Shown one piece after another: positions 18,382-29,100 of a stretch of 64,000 bases of DNA (position 1 is its first letter; the number at the start of each line of letters is the position of its first letter). The notes under the pieces were generated by a model. It was not told the origin of the DNA. It ran no database searches and saw only the letters and a list, made by a program, of their open reading frames with translations. The stretch spans positions 558,001 through 622,000 of the forward strand of contig CAVSIP010000007.1 in assembly GCA_963728075.1 (NCBI GenBank), read 5' to 3'. This stretch comes from CAVSIP01 sp963728075 (lineage in GTDB: Bacteria; Actinomycetota; Actinomycetes; JAFAQI01; DASSKL01). A program made the translations under genes and the position numbers.

Positions 18382-19332
18382 GTGGCCGGGGAGAGCAAAC
18401 GGACGGTGACCATCGCGCTCGGTGCGAACGCGGTCATCGCGGTGACGAAGTTCGCCGGCGGGTTCCTCACCGGCTCCGCCGCGTTGTTCTCCGAGGGTGC
18501 GCACTCGATCGCGGACACGATGAACCAGGCCTTCCTGCTCACCTCGCTCAAGCGCAGCAAGCGGGGTGCGGACGCGCAGCACCCCTTCGGCTACGGCAAG
18601 GAGCGGTTCTTCTGGGCGCTCATCGCCGCGGTCGGGATCCTCGTGGCCGGCGCCGGTTTCTCGACCATCGAGGCGTACCAGGCCTTCACCAGCCACGAGC
18701 ACACCTCGGGCAACTACTTCCTCATCGCCTACGCCGTCCTCGTCGTCGCGTTCCTGTCGGAGGGCACGTCGTGGCTGCGAGCGGTCCGGCAGACGCGCGG
18801 TGAGGCGAAGCAGGCCGGCCGTGGCGTGATCGAGCACATCCGCACGAGCAGCGACCCGAGCGTCAAGACGGTGGCCGGTGAGGACACCGCAGCGCTCATC
18901 GGGCTCGTGTTCGCCTTCTTCGGGATCGCCCTGCACCAGGCGACCGGTAACGGCTGGTGGGAGGGCGTCGCGGCCGCCCTGATCGCGGTCCTGCTGGTCG
19001 TCGTGGGGATCGCGCTCGGCAACGACGTGAAGGGCCTGCTCATCGGTGAGGCCGCCGACCCGGCCCTGCGCCGCGACGTCACCGACTACCTCGGGCGGCA
19101 CTCGGCGGTCGACCGGGTCGTCGACCTGCTCACGATGCGACTGGGTGCGGACGACGTGCTCCTGGCGGCGCGGGTGGACCTCGTCGAGGAGCTGGACGCG
19201 AACGCGGTCGAGCGGATCAGCGCCGACATCGACCACGAGATCGGCGAGCGATGGCCGAAGGTCCGCCACGTCTTCCTCGACGCGACCCGGTCGGACGAGC
19301 GGGTGGAGCGCGTGGGTCTGCCGCAGCGCTGA
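18382..19332 (+). CDS. Cation diffusion facilitator (CDF) metal transporter
   Basis: A 316-residue protein with about six membrane helices and a cytosolic C-terminal domain. Helix 2 carries the CDF metal site (ALFSEGAHSIADTMNQ, H-x3-D), the QHPFGYGKERFFWALI loop follows, and EDTAALIGLVFAFFGIALHQ near 172 provides the second half. The C-terminal ferredoxin-like domain runs from about 225. It exports divalent cations such as zinc using proton motive force; the metal is not readable here. The GTG start at 18382 follows a purine-rich GAGAGGGAGAGGAG. It is divergent from otsA. Confidence 0.88.
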   Translation: MAGESKRTVTIALGANAVIAVTKFAGGFLTGSAALFSEGAHSIADTMNQAFLLTSLKRSKRGADAQHPFGYGKERFFWALIAAVGILVAGAGFSTIEAYQAFTSHEHTSGNYFLIAYAVLVVAFLSEGTSWLRAVRQTRGEAKQAGRGVIEHIRTSSDPSVKTVAGEDTAALIGLVFAFFGIALHQATGNGWWEGVAAALIAVLLVVVGIALGNDVKGLLIGEAADPALRRDVTDYLGRHSAVDRVVDLLTMRLGADDVLLAARVDLVEELDANAVERISADIDHEIGERWPKVRHVFLDATRSDERVERVGLPQR

Positions 19333-19392
19333 CCTCCGGGGCGCCACCGGCGCGCGGTGTGCCACACTTGTCGGCACAACTGCATACGGAAG

Positions 19393-19522
19393 CTCATCCA
19401 GAGGGGCAGAGGGACCGGCCCGTTGAAGCCCCGGCAACCACTCCGGCGTCATTCCTTGCAGCCTGCGAGGCCCGCCGCGAGCACGGTGCCAATTCCGTCC
19501 CGCCATGTGCGGGGGAGATGAG
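19393..19522 (+). ncRNA. SAM-I (S-box) riboswitch
   Basis: The S-box core is visible: ATCCAGAGGGGCAGAGGGAC, then GGCCCGTTGAAGCCC and GGCAACC, then GGTGCCAATTCC. P1 pairs CTCATC (19393-19398) with GATGAG (19517-19522). P4 pairs CCCGC with GCGGG around CATGT near 19501-19514. The 3' strand of P1 touches the AGGAGAGG ribosome site of thrC, eight bases before its ATG, so ligand-stabilised P1 could hide the ribosome site. Control of threonine synthase by SAM makes sense because it competes with methionine synthesis for O-phosphohomoserine. Confidence 0.92.
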
Positions 19523-19536
19523 GAGAGGCCTCGCTC

Positions 19537-20793
19537 ATGTCTGTTCTCGACGACACCGCTCTCGCTGACGTCCGTGCGGACGCGCGGTTCGGTTCCGCCC
19601 GTGCGCTCGGCTGCCGCGAGTGCGGACACACCTACGACCTCACCGCGGGCCACGTGTGCGAGCTGTGCTTCGGCCCGCTCGAGGTCGTGTACGACTTCCC
19701 GCGCGTGACCCGTGCCGACATCGAGGCCGGCCCCCGGACGATGTGGCGCTACGCGTCGCTGCTGCCGGCGCAGCCGCTCGTCGACCTGCAGGTCGGCATG
19801 ACCCGGCTGGTCCGCGCCGACAACCTCGCCCGCGAGCTCGGCATGCGCGCGCTGTGGGTGAAGGACGACAGCGGCAACCCGACGCACTCGTTCAAGGACC
19901 GCGTGGTCGCGGTGGCCGCGTCGGCCGCCAAGGCGCTCGGGTACGAGGTGCTCGCCTGCGCGTCCACCGGCAACCTGGCGAACGCGGTCGCCGCCGCGGC
20001 GGCGCGGGCCGGGATGCGCTCGGTCGTGCTCATCCCGTCCGACCTGGAGCCGGGCAAGGTCGTCACCACGGCCGTGTACGGCGGGACGCTCGTCGCGGTC
20101 GACGGCACGTACGACGACGTCAACCGGCTGTGCTCGGAGGTCGCGGGCGAGGAGCCGTGGGCGTTCGTCAACGTCAACGTCCGGCCGTTCTACGCCGAGG
20201 GTTCCAAGACCGTCGGCTACGAGATCGCCGAGCAGCTCGGCTGGCGGCTGCCCGAGCAGGTGGTCGTACCGATCGCCTCCGGCTCGCTGCTCACGAAGGT
20301 GGACAAGGCCTGGCGTGAGCTGGGCAGCCTCGACCTCGTCGAGGCGACGCCGTACCGCGTCTTCGGCGCGCAGGCGACCGGCTGCTCGCCGGTGTCCGCC
20401 GCGTTCCGGGCCGGCCACGACGTCGTCCAGCCGGTACGCCCGTCGACGATCGCCAAGTCGCTGGCGATCGGCAACCCGGCGGACGGCCCGTACGCGCTCG
20501 ACGTCGTCCGCCGCACCGGCGGGGCCATCGCGGACGTCCCCGACGACGAGGTCGTCGACGGCATCCGGCTGCTGGCCCGTACGGAGGGGGTCTTCGGGGA
20601 GACCGCCGGTGGGGTGACGGTCGCGTCGCTGCGCAAGCTGCTCGCCGAGGGCGCGCTCGACCCCGACGCCGAGACGGTGATCCTCAACACCGGTGACGGG
20701 CTGAAGACGCTCGACGCGGTCGCACCGGTCGCGCGCCCGACCGTGACCATCCCCCCGTCGCTGGAGGCGTTCCGGTCGGCGGTGACGGCATGA
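19537..20793 (+). CDS. thrC: Threonine synthase
   Basis: A 418-residue fold-type II PLP enzyme. The N-terminus has a zinc-ribbon-like CRECG...CELC pair (residues about 26-50). The PLP lysine lies in SGNPTHSFKDR near 112-122, the phosphate loop is ASTGNLANAV near 148, and TGDGLKTLD is near the C-terminus. It converts O-phosphohomoserine to threonine and phosphate. The ATG follows AGGAGAGG, which overlaps the end of the SAM riboswitch. The stop overlaps the start of the MoaD/CysO-like gene (ATGA), so both are under riboswitch control. Confidence 0.93.
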   Translation: MSVLDDTALADVRADARFGSARALGCRECGHTYDLTAGHVCELCFGPLEVVYDFPRVTRADIEAGPRTMWRYASLLPAQPLVDLQVGMTRLVRADNLARELGMRALWVKDDSGNPTHSFKDRVVAVAASAAKALGYEVLACASTGNLANAVAAAAARAGMRSVVLIPSDLEPGKVVTTAVYGGTLVAVDGTYDDVNRLCSEVAGEEPWAFVNVNVRPFYAEGSKTVGYEIAEQLGWRLPEQVVVPIASGSLLTKVDKAWRELGSLDLVEATPYRVFGAQATGCSPVSAAFRAGHDVVQPVRPSTIAKSLAIGNPADGPYALDVVRRTGGAIADVPDDEVVDGIRLLARTEGVFGETAGGVTVASLRKLLAEGALDPDAETVILNTGDGLKTLDAVAPVARPTVTIPPSLEAFRSAVTA

Positions 20794-21065
20794 GCGTGAC
20801 CGTGCGCGTGCCCACCATCCTGCGCAACCTCACCGGTGGCGCGTCCGAGGTCGCTGTCGACGGGGCCACCCTCGCCGAGGTGCTGGACAAGCTCGAGGCC
20901 GAGCACCCCGGCGTACGCGAGCGGGTGCTCGACGACAGCGGCACGCTGCGCCGGTTCGTCAACGTCTACGTCGGTGATGACGACGTCCGCTTCGCCGGCG
21001 GCCTGGCTACCGCGACGCCGGACGGGTCGACGGTGTCGATCATTCCCGCCGTCGCGGGCGGCTGA
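20790..21065 (+). CDS. MoaD/ThiS/CysO-family sulfur carrier protein
   Basis: A 91-residue beta-grasp protein ending in Gly-Gly (IIPAVAGG), the tail that is adenylated and thiocarboxylated in MoaD, ThiS and CysO. The SEVAVDGATLAEVLDKLEAEHPG segment is typical. The gene overlaps thrC by four bases and so is probably co-regulated by SAM. The link to amino-acid sulfur or threonine metabolism suggests a CysO-like rather than molybdopterin role. No CysM or Mec-type protease gene is nearby, so that is inference. Confidence 0.85.
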   Translation: MSVTVRVPTILRNLTGGASEVAVDGATLAEVLDKLEAEHPGVRERVLDDSGTLRRFVNVYVGDDDVRFAGGLATATPDGSTVSIIPAVAGG

Positions 21066-21087
21066 CCCGGACGGGTAGCGTCAGCCC

Positions 21088-21859
21088 GTGCCCGAGATCG
21101 TCTACCCACCCGTCATCGGCCTGGCGCGGCTGAGCTTCCGCGCGCTGGGCCTGCGTATCGTCATGACCGGTACCGAGCACGTGCCGCGGACGGGCGGTGC
21201 CGTGCTCGCGTCGAACCACGTGAGCTACCTCGACTTCATCTTCGCGGGGCTCGCGGCACGCCCGTCGAAGCGGCTGGTGCGGTTCATGGCGAAGGACGCG
21301 GTGTTCGACCACCGCGTCTCGGGGCCGCTCATGCGCGGCATGAAGCACATCAGCGTCGACCGGGAGGCGGGCGCGCAGTCCTACCGGGACGCCGTCGACT
21401 ACCTGCGCCTTGGCGAGATCGTCGGCGTGTTCCCCGAGGCGACGATCAGCCGGTCGTTCGAGCTGAAGGGGTTCAAGACCGGCGCCGCGCGGATGGCGCT
21501 GGAGGCCGGCGTACCGATCGTGCCGGTCGTCGTCTGGGGCACCCAGCGCATCATGACGAAGGGGCGCCCCCGCGACTTCACCCGCGGCCGGACGATCTTC
21601 ATCTCCGTCGGCGAGCCCTTCACGCCGGCCGCCCGGTACGGACGTGGAGGTCGTCACCGCGGACCTCAAGGAGCGCATGGGGGTCCTGCTGGAGAAGGTG
21701 CAGGCCACCTACCCGGACGCCCCGGCCGGCGACGGCGACCGCTGGTGGCTGCCCGTACGCCTCGGGGGCACCGCGCCGACGCTCGAGGAGGCCGAGGCGA
21801 TGGACGCCGCGGACCGGGCCGAGCGCGCCGCCCGCCGCGCCGCCCGTACCGAGGGCTGA
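21088..21859 (+). pseudogene. plsC: 1-acyl-sn-glycerol-3-phosphate acyltransferase (PlsC), interrupted by a +1 frame change
   Basis: The first 183 or so residues are a good PlsC: VLASNHVSYLDF with the catalytic H-x4-D near residue 43, VDREAG near 92 and FPEATIS near 114. At about 21632-21634 the frame ends sensibly and the continuation VEVVTADLKERMGVLLEKVQ to WWLPVRLGGTAPTLEEAE, the normal family tail, is one base out of phase. Removing one C of the CCC there joins both parts into 256 residues. It is either a real disruption or a sequencing error; codon use on both sides is intact, which favours an error or a recent event. The family acylates lysophosphatidic acid at the membrane. Confidence 0.8.
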
Positions 21860-21874
21860 CCGCCCGACACCCGG

Positions 21875-21901
21875 CTTGCACTCACCGGGGTCGAGTGCTA
21901 A
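21875..21901 (+). promoter_or_regulatory. CIRCE element 1 (HrcA operator)
   Basis: CTTGCACTC - 9 bases - GAGTGCTAA. The right arm is the exact CIRCE consensus and the left arm differs from TTAGCACTC in its first and third bases. HrcA, the repressor of groE operons, binds such sites. Confidence 0.88.
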
Positions 21902-21904
21902 TAC
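21876..21904 (+). promoter_or_regulatory. groEL promoter (-35 TTGCAC, -10 TAATAC)
   Basis: TTGCAC at 21876-21881 and TAATAC at 21899-21904 are separated by exactly 17 bases, a near-consensus vegetative promoter. Transcription would begin near 21911, at the first base of the second CIRCE. The first CIRCE covers the -35 and most of the -10. Confidence 0.7.
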
Positions 21905-21910
21905 TTGTCG

Positions 21911-21937
21911 TTAGCACTCACCTGCTACGAGTGACAA
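21911..21937 (+). promoter_or_regulatory. CIRCE element 2 (HrcA operator)
   Basis: TTAGCACTC - 9 bases - GAGTGACAA. The left arm is exact consensus and the right arm has two changes. The gap from the previous element is again nine bases, so four half-sites follow each other at an 18-base period, and the two inner arms (21893-21901 and 21911-21919) are perfect complements. Confidence 0.85.
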
Positions 21938-22038
21938 CAGACCGGTACCGGTGAGGCCGCCGCGGGTGACCCCCGCCAGGCCTGCCGTCGCGGGCGTCCG
22001 GGCCCGGTCGGTACATCCCAAGCGCGGGGAGGATCCGC

Positions 22039-23667
<1,629 letters not shown>

Positions 23668-23684
23668 GTCCAGCACTCCCTGTA

Positions 23685-23720
23685 CGAAGGGCGGTCCCGC
23701 TGCGGCGGGGCCGCCCTTCG
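23685..23720 (+). terminator. Intrinsic terminator after groEL
   Basis: A 16-base stem (CGAAGGGCGGTCCCGC and GCGGGGCCGCCCTTCG, one G-T pair) closes a four-base loop TGCG, followed by GGCTTTCC. It lies 17 bases after the groEL stop. It is the clearest terminator of the first 25 kb. Confidence 0.85.
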
Positions 23721-23775
23721 GCTTTCCGCTGCGCAACCCTTGGACGAGCCGGCAGCGGCGTGGCACCTTCTGCCC

Positions 23776-24936
23776 ATGCATGACGAGCGCGACACTGTCG
23801 GCTGGCTGCTGCGCGTCAGCGTCGCCGCTGCAGCAGCCGCTACCGCCGCCATCCACTTCGCCGTCACCGGCGAGCACTTCGGCGAGGACGTCTCCCACGG
23901 CGTGTTCTTCCTCGTCGTCGGCTGGCTGCAGGCGGGCTGGGCGTACGCCGTGCTCGCCGGCGCCCGCCGCAGGGTCCTGCTCGCCGGAGCCGCAGTGCAG
24001 GCGGCGGTCGTCGTCGTCTGGGCGCTGAGCCGTACGACCGGGCTGCCGCTGGTACCCAGCGCCGGGGGCGTCGAGCCGGTCGGGGTCGCCGACGCGCTGT
24101 CGACCGCGCTCGAGCTGCTCTGCGTCGTCCTCGTCGCCGCCCTGCTCACCCCGGTCGCGCGGCGTACGGTGGCGCCGGCCGCACGCGCTGCGGTCGCCTC
24201 CGTCACGGTGCTGGCGGTGCTCGCCAGCGCTAGCACGGCGCTGGCCGTCGGCGGTGGTGCGCACGCGCACGACCACGGCACCGCCACGACCGAGCGGGTG
24301 GCGCTGATGGACACCGACGCGGGGCCGATCCTGCTGCCCACCCACACCCACCTCACGGGCGGCGAGGAGCTCGTCGCCGGTGGCAGCTGCACCACGCCGC
24401 CGACCGAGGCGGAGCTGCAGGCGGCCCGCGACCTGGTGAACCGCACGGTCGCCGCCAATGACAAGTACCGCAGCCTGGCTGCGGCCAGGGCCGACGGCTT
24501 CACCCCGAACACGCCGAGCGGGCTGCCGGTCGTCCACTACCTGAACATGCGCAACTACGCGCAGACGTTCGCGGGCACGGAGGTCCTCAACCCGGACGCG
24601 CCGCAGGAGCTGGTCTACGCGAACACGGCCAAGGGGGCGGTGCTCGTCGCGGTCATGTACCTCATGCCGCCGACCGCTGCCGACCCGCCGATGCCGGCCG
24701 GCTGCCTGTACGCCTGGCACGTCCACACGAACCTGTGCTTCCAGGGCGCCAGCGTCGTCGCGCTGCAGCAGGACGGCCGGTGCGCCGCCGGGCAGGAGGC
24801 GCGGACGACGCCGCCGATGATGCACGTCTGGATGGTCCCCGTCGACGGCGGCCCGCTGGCACCGCACGTCGACGACCCGGCCGCGGTGCGGGCGGCCGAG
24901 CAGGTGGAGCCGGTGGACGCCGGCAGCCGGGCCTGA
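23776..24936 (+). CDS. Membrane protein with a Cys/His-bearing extracytoplasmic domain, unknown function
   Basis: A 386-residue protein I do not recognise by name. The first 160 residues hold about five membrane helices, the first two bearing AIHFAVTGEHFGED and SHGVFFL. After a HAHDHG stretch comes a soluble C-terminal part of about 200 residues with THTHLTGGEEL, SCTTPP, NMRNYAQTFAGTEVLNPDAPQELVYAN split across a loop, GCLYAWHVHTNLCF and GRC, four cysteines that may form disulfides or bind metal. Extracytoplasmic placement is inferred. The ATG at 23776 precedes the first helix directly. It is isolated by a terminator upstream and a convergent gene downstream. Confidence 0.6.
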   Translation: MHDERDTVGWLLRVSVAAAAAATAAIHFAVTGEHFGEDVSHGVFFLVVGWLQAGWAYAVLAGARRRVLLAGAAVQAAVVVVWALSRTTGLPLVPSAGGVEPVGVADALSTALELLCVVLVAALLTPVARRTVAPAARAAVASVTVLAVLASASTALAVGGGAHAHDHGTATTERVALMDTDAGPILLPTHTHLTGGEELVAGGSCTTPPTEAELQAARDLVNRTVAANDKYRSLAAARADGFTPNTPSGLPVVHYLNMRNYAQTFAGTEVLNPDAPQELVYANTAKGAVLVAVMYLMPPTAADPPMPAGCLYAWHVHTNLCFQGASVVALQQDGRCAAGQEARTTPPMMHVWMVPVDGGPLAPHVDDPAAVRAAEQVEPVDAGSRA

Positions 24937-24940
24937 GGCC

Positions 24941-25396
24941 TCAGCGGTTGTCGGCGGCCTGGCGCTCCCGGTCGGTCAGGTCGATGTAGTCCTTCTTGGC
25001 CGCCACCACGGTGGCGCACGCGGTTGCCACGTCGCCCATGTAGTCGACCACCTGCGTCGCCCACGGCTGGAACGGGTCGCCCTCGTGCACGCCGGCGACG
25101 ACCAGCGGGACGCCGGCGTGCAGGGCGCAGGTGACCCCTGTCTCGCCGAGCGTGGGCACCGGTGCCGGCCGGGCGCGTACGGTGACCGCGACGTCGAAGC
25201 CGACGTCCAGCGGGCAGCGGCGACCTTCGATGAGCGCGTTGCACGGGAACGCCGGTGCGTTGGGCTCGTGGCAGCGCAGGACGCGCGCACCTTTCTTGGC
25301 CAGCGACGTCCGGGCCTGCTCGATGGCCCAGTTGTCCGTGCCCACGACGAGTACGGTCATGCGCCGACGCTCGCCACCAGCACGGCTCTCTGCCAT
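24941..25396 (-). CDS. Conserved-looking hypothetical protein with Rossmann-like start
   Basis: A 151-residue protein from ATG 25396, or 139 residues from ATG 25360 (MTVLVVGTDNWAIEQARTSL). It has an alternating beta-alpha start with a Rossmann-like GTDNW turn, three or four cysteines (RCHEPN, FPCNALIEGRRCPLDVG, GVTCALHAG) and a GVPLVVAGVHEGDPFQPW strand-loop. The tail ends DLTDRERQAADNR. It resembles a receiver-like or nucleotide-binding fold but lacks the phosphorylatable Asp pattern. It is divergent from the response regulator and its stop is five bases from the convergent membrane gene. Confidence 0.55.
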   Translation of the reverse strand: MAESRAGGERRRMTVLVVGTDNWAIEQARTSLAKKGARVLRCHEPNAPAFPCNALIEGRRCPLDVGFDVAVTVRARPAPVPTLGETGVTCALHAGVPLVVAGVHEGDPFQPWATQVVDYMGDVATACATVVAAKKDYIDLTDRERQAADNR

Positions 25397-25478
25397 GCGC
25401 TCGACGATGTAAGGCACGGAACACCGCGTGCGCCACGGGGGATCAACAGTTGCCCAACGCGCGGAAGATCCATTCCGT

Positions 25479-26183
25479 ATGGTGGTGCCTGTGACTGGGG
25501 CGCGGCCGCAGATCCTCGTCGTCGACGACGAGGAGGACGTCCGCGACATGATCGCGGAGTACTTGCAGGACGAGGGGTTCCGCGTCCACGAAGCGGCGGA
25601 CGGCGACGGCGCGCTCGCCGCGCTCAGCCAGAACCAGGTCGACCTGGTGCTGCTCGACGTCATGCTGCCCAGCCGCGACGGGTTCGACGTGCTCAGCGCG
25701 ATCCGCCGTAGCAGCGAGGTCCCGGTCATCCTCGTCACGGGGCGCGGTCAGGAGACCGACCGCATCGTCGGGTTGCGCATGGGCGCCGACGACTACGTGG
25801 TCAAGCCGTTCTCCCTCGGGGAGCTCGCGGCGCGGATCCGGTCGGTGCTGCGCCGGGCCGGTCAGGGTGGTCCGCAGGGCAAGCGGCTGGAGTACGACGG
25901 TCTCGCCATCGACCTCGCCACCCGCGACGTCGTGGCCGGTGAGCGCAAGGTGGACCTGACGGCCAAGGAGTTCGACCTGCTCGCGTTCCTGGCTGCCGCA
26001 CCCCGGCAGGTGTTCAGCCGCGAGCAGCTCCTCTCGAAGGTGTGGGAGTCCTCCTCCGAGTGGCAGGACCCGGCAACCGTCACCGAGCACGTACGCCGGG
26101 TCCGGCACAAGATCGAGGCCGACCCGGACCACCCGCGCTGGGTGTGCACCGTCCGCGGTGTCGGCTACCGCTTCGAGCCCTGA
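25479..26183 (+). CDS. OmpR/PhoB-family response regulator
   Basis: About 234 residues. The receiver domain has the acidic pair D16-D17 (VVDDEEDVRDM), phospho-acceptor D60 in LLDVMLPSRDGF, T87 and K109 (DDYVVKPF). The winged-helix DNA-binding domain (about 135-230) includes DLTAKEFDLLAFLAAAPRQV and TEHVRRVRHKIE, ending RGVGYRFEP. It is a transcription regulator driven by a histidine kinase. The ATG at 25479 was chosen; a GTG at 25491 is also possible. No kinase lies in the usual position behind it; instead a hybrid kinase runs convergently, overlapping the last 19 bases. Confidence 0.88.
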   Translation: MVVPVTGARPQILVVDDEEDVRDMIAEYLQDEGFRVHEAADGDGALAALSQNQVDLVLLDVMLPSRDGFDVLSAIRRSSEVPVILVTGRGQETDRIVGLRMGADDYVVKPFSLGELAARIRSVLRRAGQGGPQGKRLEYDGLAIDLATRDVVAGERKVDLTAKEFDLLAFLAAAPRQVFSREQLLSKVWESSSEWQDPATVTEHVRRVRHKIEADPDHPRWVCTVRGVGYRFEP

Positions 26184-29100
26184 GCCGCCAGGTCGCACGT
26201 CTCGCGTACGGCGTGCGCGAGTGCCGCCGCCGTGAACGGCTTGGCGAGGAAGCGGCTGACCGCATGCGTGTTGTCGCCGAGGTCGGGCATGTTCTCCGAG
26301 TAGCCGGAGACGAACAGCACCGGTAGCTCCGGACGCAGCGCGCACAGCCGCCGCGCGAGCTCCACCCCGGACATCGCCGGCATGACCACGTCGGTGACGA
26401 GCAGGTCGAGGCGCCCCTCGTACCGGGTCATCCGGTCCAGCGCCTGCAGGCCGTTCTCGGCCTCCATCACGAGGTAGCCCGCGCCTTCCAGGACCGACCG
26501 GGCGAGCCAGCGCACCTCCTCCTCGTCCTCGACGAGGAGGATCACCTCGCTCTCGTCGGCGCGCTCGGCGATGCCCGGCCCGCTCACGTCGGGCGCCGCG
26601 GTCTCCTCACGGGCGCCGTCGCTGTCGACGGGCAGCCGCAGGGTGACGGTCGTGCCCCGGCCGGGTGCGCTGTCGAGCAGCACCTCGCCACCGTTCTGCC
26701 GGACCATGCCGTAGACGGCGGCGAGCCCGAGACCGGTGCCCTTGTGCCGGTCCTTGGTCGTGAAGAACGGTTCGAGGCAGTGCGCGAGGGTCTCCGCGTC
26801 CATCCCGGTACCGGTGTCGGCGACCGACAGGTCGACGTGCGCCGGGTCGGGCAGCACCGTACGGATCACCACGCGGCCGCCGTCCGGCATCGCGTCCTTG
26901 GAGTTCACCACCAGGTTCAGCAGGATCTGCTCGAACTGCTCGGGGTCGAGGTGCACCATGGCGCCCGCAGCCCCGAGGTCGAGGTCGAGCTGAACGGACT
27001 CGCCGACCACGCGGCGGAGCGTGTCGTCGAAGGCGCGGATGCTGTCGTCCGGGACCATCGCCACCGGCCGGAACACCTGGCGGCGGCTGATGGTGAGCAG
27101 CTGGTTGGTCAGCGCGGCGGCACGGGTGCCCGAGCGGTTGATCGCGGCGACGTGCCGGTGCAGCGGGTCCTCGTCCGGGATCTTGTGCAGCAGCGTCTCG
27201 GTGTGGCCGAGGATCACCGTGAGCAGGTTGTTGAAGTCGTGTGCGATGCCACCGGCCAGGCGGCCCGCGGTGTCCAGCCGCTGCACCTGGCTGACGTGCT
27301 CCTCGAGCCGCCGCTGCTCGGTGATGTCGGAGACGAGCACGAGCGCCCCGGCCGGTGCGGTGTGGCCGAGCAGCACTCCGGTGGCGGCGAGCAGGCGCAG
27401 CTCCCCGTCGGATCGCCGGAGCGGCAGCTCGTCGTACACCGGGGCGTTGGACGCGCGGGCGGCGCTGACGATCTCCTGCAGACGCCCCTGCACGTCGGTG
27501 TCGAACCGGACCGGCTCGGTCTCGCCGAAGTCGAACAGGGTCCGCGCGGCCCGGTTGGAGCGCGCGACCTCACCCGCCGCGTCGAGCTCGAGGATGGCCA
27601 TCGGGGAGGCGTCGAAGACGGCGGCCAGCCGCGCCTCGTTGGCCTCGACCGACGCGTACAGCAACGCGTTGTCCACGGCGACCTTGACCACCTGGGCGAG
27701 CAGGGTGAGCACGGCCTGGTCGTCCGGGCTGAACTCGGCGCGGTCGCCGCCGTCGTCCCCGACGATGAGGATGCCCTGGCTGTCACCGGTGGTGCTGGCG
27801 AACGGGGTCGCCATCCACACGCGTGGCAGCTCGCTGCGGATCTCCGCGGGTATCGACGTGCGCGTGTCGCTGGCGGCCAGCGGCTGGCGCAGGCCCTCCA
27901 GGTAACGCCACGTCTCGGTCGACACGGTCCGCCGGACCGCGCCGCTGTGGGCCTCGTACGCGCGGGTGGCCGAGGTGACCCGGACGTGGGCGCGTTCCGT
28001 ACCGGCGACCCGGCGCGCCTCGCCGACGGCGACCTCCAGGGCCCGCCCCAGGGCCAGCGGGGCGTTGATCGTGACCGCCGCCTCGCTGATCATCCGCAGC
28101 TGGACGACGCCGCGCTGCGCGGTGTCGGCAGCGGCCTGCACCTCGCGGAACAGCAACGTCCGCTCGACGGTCGCCGCCGCTCGGGTGGCGAGCTCCTCGG
28201 CTGCCGCGAGGTCCGAGGGCCGGTACCCACGGCGCGGGCGCACCGTCCCGAACACGAACACCCCGAAGGACAGGCCGTGCGTCCGGATGGGGGCGAGCAC
28301 GGCACTGTCGAGCTTCAGCCGCTGAGCGATCTGCAGGAAGGGCAGGTCCAGCTCGTCCTCGGTCCGACGGCTCTGCAGGGTCTTGATGAGCAGGCCGTTA
28401 CCCGAGGCCATCACCGTGGTCAGCGGGTGCTGCTGGGGTGGGGTGAGGATGCTGAGCTGCTCGACGGTCGGCTGCAGCTCGGAGTCGGTGTGGGCGGCGA
28501 CGAGCGGTGAGAGGAGCTCGCCGTCGGCTGCGAGGTAGACCGCACCGTAGTCGGCGAACTCACCGACGGCGATGTCGACGACCCCGCGCAGCGCGGGAAT
28601 ATAGTCGTCGAGGGAGCCGGCGAACAGCTTGCTGGCCTCGACGAGCAGTGACAGGTGCCGGCGGGCGTGCTGGGCGCTGAGCATCGCCTTGCGCTCGCGC
28701 TCCCGCAGCGCTGCCCGCTCGATCATGCCGGCCGCCCGGTTCGCCACCCCGCCGAGCAGCTCCAGCTCGGTCGAGTTCCACTGCGGGCGGGTGGTACGGG
28801 TCACCTGCAGCACGCCGATGAGCCGCTCTCGCCCGTGCAGCGCGGCCGCGGCGATGCCACGGGCGGGCGTGGGCGGCACCGTGAGCGCGTCCTCACCGTC
28901 CCGGTCCTGGACCTCCAGCCCGCCGGTGAGCACCGCCCGCCAGGCCACACCCTCCGCCGCAGGGAGCGTCTCGCGGAGGTCCTGGTGCGCGGGGTAGCCG
29001 TCCGCGGCGGCAGCCTGCAGCGTCGAGCGGTCCTCGGACAGCAGCAGCAGCGCGGCCGCGTCCGCGTTCAGCTCCAGGCGGACCCGCCGGATGAGATCCG

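Noticed and set aside
18358..20418. A long minus-strand frame opposite the CDF and thrC genes
   Set aside because: Composition is Arg/Gly/Asp-rich and without domains; the opposite strand carries known genes and a riboswitch.
21638..21954. Out-of-frame continuation of plsC to 21954
   Set aside because: Beyond the frame change this reading is a basic low-complexity sequence and runs through the groEL promoter; the proper tail is in the next frame and stops at 21859.
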